Assembly (NCBI GenBank): GCA_016715285.1
Contig: JADKAO010000011.1
Span: 1 to 64,000 of the forward strand
Reading direction: 5' to 3'
Length of the DNA: 64,000 nucleotides
Origin: Actinomycetales bacterium
Lineage (GTDB): Bacteria; Actinomycetota; Actinomycetes; Actinomycetales; Dermatophilaceae
The notes under the pieces are model-generated. The model was not told where the DNA came from. It saw only the letters and a list, made by a program, of their open reading frames with translations, and did not search any database. Shown piece by piece: positions 45,034 to 52,484 of the stretch. Position numbers and translations under genes: made by a program. Within the stretch, counting starts at the first letter, position 1; each line of letters begins with the position of its first letter.

Positions 45034-48000
45034 GTGCCCGACCAGGCCAAGACCGGCAACCCGATGGGGGCCTTCGGGCCCAACGAATGGCTCGTGGACG
45101 AGCTCTACGAGCAGTATCAACGGGACAAGAGCTCCGTGGATCGGGCCTGGTGGGAGTTCTTCGAGGACTACAAGCCCATGGACGGGTCCGGGCCCCGCGG
45201 GCGCACTCAGCCAGCGCCTGCTGCGCCTGCTGCTCCTGCTGCTCCTGCTGCGCCTAAGCCAGCCACCCAGACTGTGACCGAAACGCCCAGCGACCCGGGC
45301 GTTGCAGCGGCGAAGCCGCCGGCCCAAACCCCGGCCAAGCCCGCCCCCAAGGCGGCTGCGCCGTCCCCGACGCCTCGCGACATCCCCGCAGTGAAGTCTC
45401 CGCCGCCTGCGAGCGAGAGCACAGTCCGGCCCCTGCGCGGCCCCGCCGCCCGGGTCGTGACCAACATGCAGGCCTCCATCGAGGTACCCACCGCGACGTC
45501 GGTCCGCACCGTTCCGGCCAAACTCCTCATCGACAACCGAGTGGTCATCAACAACCACCTCAGGCGCTCACGCGGCGGCAAGGTCTCGTTCACCCATCTC
45601 ATCGGCTACGCCCTCGTCAAGGCGCTCGGCACCCTGCCCACGATGAACTGGGCCTTCTCTGAGGTCGACGGCAAGCCAGTCGTCGTCGAGCCGGCGCACG
45701 TCAACCTCGGCATCGCGATTGACCTCGCCAAGCCGGACGGCACTCGTCAGTTGCTCGTGCCGTCAGTGAAGTCGGCCGAGACGATGGACTTCGTCCACTT
45801 CTGGACGGCATACGAAGACATGGTGAAAAAGGCCCGCAACGGCAAGCTCACCGTCGAAGACTTCGCCGGCACGACGATCACCCTGACGAACCCCGGCACC
45901 ATCGGCACCGTGCACTCCGTCCCCCGCCTCATGCAGGGCCAGGGCGCGATCATCGGTGTCGGTGCGATGGAATACCCCGCCGAATGGTCCGGCGCCTCGG
46001 TCGAGACCCTCAACCGCAACGCGGTGAGCAAGACGCTCACGCTGACGTCGACCTATGACCACCGCATCATCCAGGGTGCTCAGAGCGGCGATTTCCTGCG
46101 GATCGTCCACCAGTTGCTGCTCGGCGCCGAAGGCTTCTACGACGAGATCTTCGCCGCGCTGCGGATCCCCTACGAGCCGGTGCGCTGGGTCCAGGACATC
46201 TCGACGACTCACGACGACGACATCAACAAGGTCGCTCGGGTCCAAGAACTCATCCACGCCTACCGCGTCCGCGGCCACCTCATGGCCGACACCGACCCGC
46301 TCGAGTACCGCCAGCGTCGTCACCCCGACCTCGACGTCACCGAGCACGGCCTCACCCTCTGGGACCTCGACCGCCAGTTCGCGACCGGCGGTTTTGGTGG
46401 GGCGCCCTTCCTCACGCTGCGCAAGATCCTTGGGGTGCTGCGGGACTCCTACTGCCGCACAGTGGGCATCGAGTACATGCACATCCAGGATCCCGAGCAG
46501 CGCAAGTGGATCCAGGACAAGTGCGAGGTCGTCCACGAGAAGCCCTCGCGCGACGAGCAGATGCGCATCCTGCGCCGCCTCAACGCCGCCGAAGCCTTCG
46601 AGACGTTCCTCCAAACCAAGTTCGTCGGTCAGAAGCGCTTCTCTCTTGAGGGCGGCGAGTCCGCGATTGCCCTTCTGGACCGGATCCTGTCGTGCGCGGC
46701 TCAAGACTCGATGCACGAAGTGTGCATTGGTATGCCGCACCGCGGTCGCCTCAATGTGTTGGCCAATATCGCCGGCAAGTCCTACGGCCAGATCTTCCGC
46801 GAGTTCGAGGGCAAGCAGGACCCGACCTCGGTCCAGGGCTCCGGCGACGTGAAGTACCACCTCGGCACCGAGGGCACCTTCACGAGCGATGACGGCTCCT
46901 CGACCAAGGTCTACCTTGCAGCCAACCCCTCGCACCTCGAAGCGGTCGACCCGGTGTTGACCGGCATCGTCCGGGCCAAGCAAGACCGCCTCAATCTCGG
47001 CGGCAAGGCGTTCACCGTGCTGCCGGTCCTCATGCACGGCGACGCGGCCTTCGCGGGCCAGGGTGTTGTGACGGAGACGCTGCAGCAGTCGCAGCTGCGT
47101 GGTTACCGCACCGGCGGCACGATCCACATCATCGTCAACAACCAAGTCGGCTTCACGACGGCCCCGTCGTCGTCGCGCTCGTCGGTCTACTCCACCGACG
47201 TCGCGCGGATGATCCAGGCGCCGATCTTCCACGTGAACGGTGATGACCCCGAGGCGTGCGTCCGCGTCGCCGAGCTCGCCTTTGAGTTCCGGCAGAAGTT
47301 CAACAAGGACGTCGTCATCGACATGATTTGCTACCGGCGTCGTGGCCACAATGAGGGCGACGACCCGTCGATGACCCAGCCGCTGATGTACAACCTGATC
47401 GAGGCCAAGCGCTCGGTCCGCAAGCTCTACACGGAGTCTCTCATCGGCCGTGGCGACATCTCGGTCGAAGACGCCGAGGCTGCGCTGCGCGACTACCAGC
47501 AGCAGCTGGAGCGGGTCTTCCTCGAAACGCGTGAGGCAACGTCGGGGCAGTCGGCCAGCGCACCGGCATACGGCAACGAGCGTTCTGAGGTGCGCGGCAA
47601 CGCGGGCCTGGAGAAGCCCTCGGCCCAGCAGCATGACGATGCCCGTGCTCACGACCCGTACCACACGGGCATTTCCCGTGAGCTCATGGACCGGCTCGGT
47701 GACGTCTGGAGCGAGGTTCCCGAGGGCTTCACCGTGCACCCCAAGCTCAAGGCCCTCCTCGACCGTCGCGTCGCGATGGTTCGCGAAGGCGGGATCGACT
47801 GGGGCATGGGCGAGCTCATGGCCTTCGGATCGCTGCTCATCGAGGGCACCCCGGTGCGCTTGACCGGTCAGGACAGTCGTCGTGGCACGTTCGTCCAGCG
47901 CCACGCGGTGCTCATCGACAAGACCTCGGCCAACGAGTGGACCCCGTTCCTCAAGCTGTCGGACAGCCAGGCGAAGTTCTGGGTCTACGACTCACTGCTC

Positions 48001-48828
48001 TCTGAGTACGCCGCGATGGGCTTCGAATATGGCTACTCGGTCGAGCGGCCCGATGCGCTCGTGCTATGGGAGGCGCAGTTCGGTGACTTCGCCAACGGCG
48101 CCCAGACGATCATCGACGAGTTCGTGTCATCGTCAGAGCAGAAGTGGGACCAGCGCTCGTCGGTCGTCTTGCTCCTCCCCCACGGTTACGAAGGTCAGGG
48201 CCCTGACCACTCGTCCGCGCGGATCGAGCGCTACCTGCAGCTGTGCGCCCAGGACAACATGACCGTCGCCTATCCCTCGACGCCGGCGTCGCACTTCCAC
48301 CTGCTGCGCAAGCAGGCCTACGCCCGCCCGCGCCGCCCGCTCATCGTCTTCACCCCGAAATCGATGCTGCGGCTCAAGGCCGCGTCGTCGATGCCGGAGG
48401 AGTTCATGACCGGCGGGTTCCGTCCGGTCCTTCCGGACACGAAGCACCTCGACACTGGATCCGTCAGCAGGGTCATCCTGTGCTCGGGCAAGGTCGTGTG
48501 GGAGCTCGAAGCGGCCCGTGAGAAGCGGGGCGACGACCGCACCGCGATCATCCGGGTCGAGCAGTTGGCTCCGATCCCGGCCGAGGAGATTGCGGCCGCC
48601 GTCCGCGCCTACCCCAACGCCGAGCTGGTGTGGGTCCAGGACGAGCCCAAGAACCAAGGCGCCTGGCCGCACATGGCGCTCGGGCTGCCGGAGTTGCTCG
48701 CCGAACACGGCGAGACTCGCTCACTGCGCGTCGTCTGCCGGCCCGCCTCGGCATCGCCGGCCACGGGGTCGCACAAGAAGCATGAGATCGAGCAGGCCGA
48801 TCTCCTGGAGCGTGCGTTCGCTCGCTGA
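45034..48828 (+). CDS. kgd: Multifunctional 2-oxoglutarate dehydrogenase E1/E2 (2-oxoglutarate decarboxylase)
   Basis: 1264 residues from GTG 45034, chosen because AAAGAGG lies 10 nt upstream and family members begin here. Order: N-terminal 2-OGDH segment (MGAFGPNEWLVDELYEQY, 1-50), an Ala/Pro linker with APAAPAAPA repeats (about 55-135), a catalytic acyltransferase domain (about 145-360; YDHRIIQGAQSGDF has the E2 His), and the thiamine-diphosphate E1 domain (about 400-1264) with GMPHRGRLNVLANI, HGDAAFAGQGVVTETLQ, IVNNQVGFTT and RRGHNEGDDPSMTQP. This E2-E1 fusion is the actinobacterial form, inhibited by the FHA protein GarA in relatives. It works in the TCA cycle with AceE/Lpd partners encoded elsewhere. 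Confidence 0.97.
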   Translation: MPDQAKTGNPMGAFGPNEWLVDELYEQYQRDKSSVDRAWWEFFEDYKPMDGSGPRGRTQPAPAAPAAPAAPAAPKPATQTVTETPSDPGVAAAKPPAQTPAKPAPKAAAPSPTPRDIPAVKSPPPASESTVRPLRGPAARVVTNMQASIEVPTATSVRTVPAKLLIDNRVVINNHLRRSRGGKVSFTHLIGYALVKALGTLPTMNWAFSEVDGKPVVVEPAHVNLGIAIDLAKPDGTRQLLVPSVKSAETMDFVHFWTAYEDMVKKARNGKLTVEDFAGTTITLTNPGTIGTVHSVPRLMQGQGAIIGVGAMEYPAEWSGASVETLNRNAVSKTLTLTSTYDHRIIQGAQSGDFLRIVHQLLLGAEGFYDEIFAALRIPYEPVRWVQDISTTHDDDINKVARVQELIHAYRVRGHLMADTDPLEYRQRRHPDLDVTEHGLTLWDLDRQFATGGFGGAPFLTLRKILGVLRDSYCRTVGIEYMHIQDPEQRKWIQDKCEVVHEKPSRDEQMRILRRLNAAEAFETFLQTKFVGQKRFSLEGGESAIALLDRILSCAAQDSMHEVCIGMPHRGRLNVLANIAGKSYGQIFREFEGKQDPTSVQGSGDVKYHLGTEGTFTSDDGSSTKVYLAANPSHLEAVDPVLTGIVRAKQDRLNLGGKAFTVLPVLMHGDAAFAGQGVVTETLQQSQLRGYRTGGTIHIIVNNQVGFTTAPSSSRSSVYSTDVARMIQAPIFHVNGDDPEACVRVAELAFEFRQKFNKDVVIDMICYRRRGHNEGDDPSMTQPLMYNLIEAKRSVRKLYTESLIGRGDISVEDAEAALRDYQQQLERVFLETREATSGQSASAPAYGNERSEVRGNAGLEKPSAQQHDDARAHDPYHTGISRELMDRLGDVWSEVPEGFTVHPKLKALLDRRVAMVREGGIDWGMGELMAFGSLLIEGTPVRLTGQDSRRGTFVQRHAVLIDKTSANEWTPFLKLSDSQAKFWVYDSLLSEYAAMGFEYGYSVERPDALVLWEAQFGDFANGAQTIIDEFVSSSEQKWDQRSSVVLLLPHGYEGQGPDHSSARIERYLQLCAQDNMTVAYPSTPASHFHLLRKQAYARPRRPLIVFTPKSMLRLKAASSMPEEFMTGGFRPVLPDTKHLDTGSVSRVILCSGKVVWELEAAREKRGDDRTAIIRVEQLAPIPAEEIAAAVRAYPNAELVWVQDEPKNQGAWPHMALGLPELLAEHGETRSLRVVCRPASASPATGSHKKHEIEQADLLERAFAR

Positions 48829-48843
48829 GAGTGACGGGAGCGA

Positions 48844-48887
48844 GTATGCCGTGCGGCGCACCGATCAGGTGCGCTGGCACGGCATAC
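48844..48887 (+). terminator. Terminator of kgd built from an inverted pair of the octamer
   Basis: GTATGCCGTGC (48844-48854) pairs with GCACGGCATAC (48877-48887); the inner GCGCACC/GGTGCGC stem closes a GATCA loop. Total 18 pairs with one small internal loop, starting 16 bp after the kgd stop. The outer arms are two copies of the dispersed octamer. Confidence 0.85.
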
Positions 48888-48908
48888 CTGTCGCGATAGC
48901 CTCCAGGG

Positions 48909-49085
48909 GTGTATTTCACCGACCGTGGGATCGAGGAGCTCGCCGACCGTCGTGGCGACGAGCAGGTGAGCTTCGCATGGCTCGCCGACGCCCTGCGCAC
49001 CTTCGTCGACGAACACCCCGAATTTGAGACTGCGATCGACCGCGTGGCCACCTGGCTCGCGCGGATCGACGACGAACAGGAGTGA
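48909..49085 (+). CDS. Small conserved actinobacterial protein (DUF6104-like)
   Basis: 58 residues, too short for usual cut-offs. Reads VYFTDRGIEELADRRGDE, then VSFAWLADALRTFVDEHPEFE and AIDRVATWLARIDDEQE. This acidic small protein is conserved directly downstream of the 2-oxoglutarate dehydrogenase gene in actinobacteria. A possible -10 (TAGCCT at 48897-48902) lies just ahead of the GTG, suggesting a leaderless message. The stop overlaps the next start (GTGA). Function unknown; predicted helical and soluble. Confidence 0.75.
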   Translation: MYFTDRGIEELADRRGDEQVSFAWLADALRTFVDEHPEFETAIDRVATWLARIDDEQE

Positions 49086-49777
49086 CGGTGGACACGTCGC
49101 ACAACGGGCCGGCCTATCCGAGCGTGACCGACGGCAATCTCGGCCCGGAGTTCACGCCCTCCACCAGCTTCGTCGTGGACGACGACGGCAGGCGTGACAT
49201 CGGGCTGTGTTTCGTCGGGGGCTCCCTCACCAATGGCTACGGCGACCCCAAAGCCCTTGGCTGGGTCGGTCGGGTGATGGCACGCACGCAGCACCCCGAA
49301 GCCGACTTCACGTCATACAACCTCGGGGTCCGTGGCCAGGACTCAGGCGACGTAGTCGCCCGCTGGCGTGCGGAGTGTATGCCGCGCTGGTCCGGTCGCG
49401 GCGAGCGTCGCCTCGTCCTCTCGGTGGGGGGCAACGATATTCAACGTGGCCTGTCGACGGCCCGTTCACGACTCAACCTAGCCAATGTGCTCGATGAAGC
49501 GGCCTCAAGCGGGATCAGCACCTTTGTCGTCGGTTTGCCCCCGACGTCTGACCCGGACCTCAACTCCCGCATTGAGGTGCTCGCGCAAGCCCACGCTGAT
49601 GTGTGCTCGCGACGTGGAGTCCCGTACGTCGACTGTTACCGACCGCTCGCGGCCCACGATCAGTGGATCGGTGAGCTCGCCGTCGGCGACGGCGTCCACC
49701 CCGGGCAGGTGGGTTACGGCTTGATTGCGTGGCTCGTCCTGCACAACGGCTGGGCTAACTGGCTGCGGATCGGCTAG
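49082..49777 (+). CDS. SGNH/GDSL-family hydrolase
   Basis: 231 residues from GTG 49082, overlapping the previous stop; GTG 49088 is also possible. Block I LCFVGGSLTNGYGDPKALGWVG (nucleophile Ser near residue 45), block II LGVRGQDSGDV, block III SVGGNDIQRGL, block V GDGVHPGQVGYGLIA with the catalytic Asp-x-x-His. An esterase or deacylase of the cytoplasm, since no signal peptide is seen. Coupled to the small gene upstream. Converges with a membrane protein gene, overlapping by 4 bp. Confidence 0.88.
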   Translation: MTVDTSHNGPAYPSVTDGNLGPEFTPSTSFVVDDDGRRDIGLCFVGGSLTNGYGDPKALGWVGRVMARTQHPEADFTSYNLGVRGQDSGDVVARWRAECMPRWSGRGERRLVLSVGGNDIQRGLSTARSRLNLANVLDEAASSGISTFVVGLPPTSDPDLNSRIEVLAQAHADVCSRRGVPYVDCYRPLAAHDQWIGELAVGDGVHPGQVGYGLIAWLVLHNGWANWLRIG

Positions 49778-50181
49778 TCGCCTGATCGTGGAGCGGGTTC
49801 CGGGATCTCGGCCCCGCCAACCACCGCTGCCGCGATGGCGGCGACAATCACGACCGCCAAGACGACGCAGATCAGGTACTGCCCCGACGCCCACATGCCG
49901 TAGGCCACAGGGATGAGCAGCACATGCCAGACAATCGTCGGAGTCCGGGGCCAGTCCGACTGGCCAAGCCACAGTTTCGCGAGTAGGCCCGCACCAGCCG
50001 CAAAGACCAGGACGAGGATCGCCTCGGTGACGATCCGAGCGCTGTCGCTGGCGCTGCCGACGGACCCCAATCGGGTCACCCATTGAACGAGCCCGAAGAC
50101 GGCAAAGAGGGCCATAAGGGCGGCTTCGGCCGCCATGATGAGCGCCGCGACCCGCCTGGGTTGGCGCGAGGTTGCGTTCAC
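49774..50181 (-). CDS. Four-helix membrane protein, hypothetical
   Basis: 135 residues from GTG 50181, with AGGAG 8 nt upstream. Four predicted membrane helices: VAALIMAAEAALMALFAVFGL, IVTEAILVLVFAAGAGLLAKL, PTIVWHVLLIPVAYGMWASG and YLICVVLAVVIVAAIAAAVV. Short hydrophilic ends; QSDWPRTP sits between helices 2 and 3. Similar anonymous membrane proteins are common in actinobacteria. No functional clue. Confidence 0.7.
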   Translation of the reverse strand: MNATSRQPRRVAALIMAAEAALMALFAVFGLVQWVTRLGSVGSASDSARIVTEAILVLVFAAGAGLLAKLWLGQSDWPRTPTIVWHVLLIPVAYGMWASGQYLICVVLAVVIVAAIAAAVVGGAEIPEPAPRSGD

Positions 50182-50619
50182 AGCGGCGGCTCCTGAGCAC
50201 GGAAAAAGTTGAGAATGCGATCACTTGCGAGGCAGGTCACGGTCAATAACCTTACGCGGATTGGGTCAGAGGGCGTATTGTGCTTGCCGGGCCCTGGCAG
50301 ACCAGGGTCACATTGGATCCCGTCTTCTAGGCGGCTCGTGCTCATGGATGAGCTCGGGAACAAACGTGATGCAACTCCCGTTGCCGGGGTGTGCCCTCCT
50401 GGGCAACAATGACACGGCTGGGCTCTCAATGAGGTGAGCGCCGCCCGTGATCACACAGGCTTCGGGTGTCTGCATTGGGGGGTTTTCGGCAAGATGATGG
50501 AACGCGCACGTCCTCAGTATCGCTATCACGACACGCAGTCCGCTCGGCCCGCGCCGAGCACTGCTGCACGGCGGGTGACCCCGCCCAACTCACGACCACT
50601 TTCAAGGAGCACGATCCTC
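50182..50619. promoter_or_regulatory. 438-bp intergenic region, whiB leader and membrane-protein promoter
   Basis: No gene is supported here. It holds a small inverted repeat CCCTGG-N4-CCAGGG (50292-50307), a second GTTGCC...GGCAAC (50380-50407), and the 8-bp palindrome GTGATCAC (50448-50455). A long leader is plausible for the whiB gene, whose mycobacterial homologue is under Crp and WhiB self-control, but no full Crp site is present. I could not identify the promoter. Confidence 0.4.
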
Positions 50620-50868
50620 ATGGACTGGCGCGACCGCGCGGCCTGCCTCGATGAAGACCCCGAGCTGTTCTTCCCGATTGGGAACACCGGCCCGGCGATT
50701 CTTCAGATCGAGGAGGCCAAGGCTGTGTGCCGTCGGTGTGAGGTCATTGACACGTGCCTCAAGTGGGCGCTCGAGTCCGGCCAGGACGCAGGCGTCTGGG
50801 GAGGTCTTTCCGAAGACGAACGCCGCGCCCTTAAGCGCCGCAACGCTCGCGCCCGTCGAGCTGGATGA
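50620..50868 (+). CDS. whiB1: WhiB-family iron-sulfur regulator (WhiB1-like)
   Basis: 82 residues from ATG 50620; the frame is open upstream but MDWRDRAACLDEDPELFFP is the family start and AAGGAG lies 10 nt ahead. Four cluster Cys at 9, 37, 40 and 46 (CRRCEVIDTC), then the GVWGGLSEDERR turn and a basic DNA-binding tail RALKRRNARARRAG. It binds a [4Fe-4S] cluster that senses NO in mycobacteria and partners the primary sigma factor. The convergent pdtaS neighbour matches Rv3219-Rv3220c, supporting WhiB1 orthology. Confidence 0.93.
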   Translation: MDWRDRAACLDEDPELFFPIGNTGPAILQIEEAKAVCRRCEVIDTCLKWALESGQDAGVWGGLSEDERRALKRRNARARRAG

Positions 50869-50935
50869 ACTCAGCCGGACTCTGACGGCATACCAGTGGC
50901 GCCTCGTCTGCGGACGGGGCGTTTCTGCGTGCGCC

Positions 50936-52411
50936 CTAGGGATCCAAGCGGCGTAGTTGGGCCGTGAGCCGCACTTTGGTGCCGGACGGCGAGTTCGGCG
51001 ACCAGGTGATCTTGCCCCGCAGGTCTTGAACCAGCGATTGCACGATCTGCGACCCCAAGCCCTGGCCGGGCGGGAGGACTCCCCCAGGCAACCCGACCCC
51101 GTCGTCGATGACCGTCATCACCAGCGTGTCGCCGCCTTTGGCCTGACGTCGGCGGGCGTTGACAGTGACCGAGCCACTGGTGGCCGCCAGGCCATGCTCG
51201 ACCGCATTGTGCACGAGCTCGCTCACGACCATGGCGAGTGATGTGGCGTCTTCAGCGCGAACCTGACCAAATGACCCCGTCCGGCTGACGACGACCCGCG
51301 GTCCGCTCATCGTCAGCTCAGCGACTGCCCGCATCGCAACATCGGCCACCTCGTCAAATGGCACCGTTTCATCGAGACCGTGGCTCAGCGTCTCGTGCAC
51401 GAGCGCGATGGTGCCGACTCGTCGGACTGCCTCTTCGAGCGCGGCTCGACCCTGGGCATCAGGCATCCGACGCGCTTGGAGCCGCAACAACGCCGCAACC
51501 GACTGGAGGTTGTTCTTGACTCGGTGGTGGATCTCGCGAATCGTCGCGTCCTTGGTCATCAACTCCTGCTCGCGGCGACGCAGCTCGCTGATATCACGCA
51601 CAAGCAGGATGGCACCGAAGCGTTGCCCTGCCTCCGACAGCGGGATCGCCCGCATCGAGATGACTGCGCCGGCGTTAGCGACCTCGGTGCGCCAGGGCTG
51701 GCGCCCGGTGAGAACGAGCGGCAGACCTTCGTCGACGAGCGAGGTGTCGCGCAGGACCGAAGTCACAAGCTGGGCGAGGGTCGCGCCAATGATCTCGCCG
51801 AGATGCCCGATGCGGTGCAACGCCGAAACTGCGTTAGGGCTGGCGTATTCAATGGCACCATCGACATCGAGGCGGATCACGCCGTCACCGACGCGGGGAG
51901 CGCCGCGGCGCAGGCCCGTGGGAGCGCTGGAATGGGGGAACTCGCCGCGCGAGATCATCCGCAGTAACGCGTCGGCGGTGGCGAGGTAGGTGAGTTCGAG
52001 ACGGCTTGGGGTGCGCATCATCGACAGGTTGGTATGCCGAGTGAGCACCGCGACCACGCGTCCGCACCGGACGACGGGAATGGTCTCCTCGCGGATTGGC
52101 AGGTCTTCGGCCCACTCGGTGTCCCGGTCTCGCAGAATCCGCTGCTCTGCACAAGCAGCCTCGAGCACCCTGGCCCGGGTGGCCGACGCACCACGGCCGA
52201 CCTGGTCTCCGAAGTACACCGTCTGCCCCGTGGTTGGACGCACGTGAGCGACGGCATGCCACCGCTCGGCATCCACTCTCACCCACAGGACGAGATCGGC
52301 AAACGACAGATCAGAGACCAGCTGCCAGTCGGAGACGAGGAGGCGAACCCAATCCTCGTCAGCGGGTGAGAGCGCCGCATGATCACGGATGAGTTCGGCG
52401 AGCGTCGGCAC
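50936..52411 (-). CDS. pdtaS: Sensor histidine kinase PdtaS
   Basis: 491 residues, soluble. GAF-type domain (about 1-150), PAS domain (about 175-275), then a HisKA_2 box REIHHRVKNNLQSVAALLRLQ with the phospho-acceptor His at 295/296, and a HATPase domain with SELVHNAVEHG and IDDGVGLPGG. No membrane segment is present. In mycobacteria it phosphorylates PdtaR, an ANTAR-type RNA-binding antiterminator; its partner would be encoded elsewhere. It lies beside whiB, convergent. Confidence 0.93.
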   Translation of the reverse strand: MPTLAELIRDHAALSPADEDWVRLLVSDWQLVSDLSFADLVLWVRVDAERWHAVAHVRPTTGQTVYFGDQVGRGASATRARVLEAACAEQRILRDRDTEWAEDLPIREETIPVVRCGRVVAVLTRHTNLSMMRTPSRLELTYLATADALLRMISRGEFPHSSAPTGLRRGAPRVGDGVIRLDVDGAIEYASPNAVSALHRIGHLGEIIGATLAQLVTSVLRDTSLVDEGLPLVLTGRQPWRTEVANAGAVISMRAIPLSEAGQRFGAILLVRDISELRRREQELMTKDATIREIHHRVKNNLQSVAALLRLQARRMPDAQGRAALEEAVRRVGTIALVHETLSHGLDETVPFDEVADVAMRAVAELTMSGPRVVVSRTGSFGQVRAEDATSLAMVVSELVHNAVEHGLAATSGSVTVNARRRQAKGGDTLVMTVIDDGVGLPGGVLPPGQGLGSQIVQSLVQDLRGKITWSPNSPSGTKVRLTAQLRRLDP

Positions 52412-52420
52412 GCTCGACAG

Positions 52421-52452
52421 CGTAGCCGGGAGGGTCTCCCCTCCCGGCTACG
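52421..52452 (-). terminator. Strong terminator after the glutamate dehydrogenase gene
   Basis: CGTAGCCGGGAGGG (52421-52434) and CCCTCCCGGCTACG (52439-52452) pair perfectly, 14 bp with a 4-nt loop. It starts 33 bp past the gdh stop and separates it from pdtaS, which is on the same strand. Confidence 0.92.
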
Positions 52453-52484
52453 TGTGTTCCGGTTGTGCCGGTGGTGTCGATCGA

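Noticed and set aside
45212..45253. CCTGCTG-type microsatellite in kgd
   Set aside because: It encodes the ordinary Ala/Pro linker of the E2 domain; low-complexity but expected for this family.
45763..47904. 713-residue minus-strand frame opposite kgd
   Set aside because: A shadow of the kgd reading frame caused by high GC at third positions; no family motifs.
50448..50455. GTGATCAC upstream of whiB as a Crp site
   Set aside because: The two half-sites abut; a Crp site needs a 6-bp spacer between TGTGA and TCACA.
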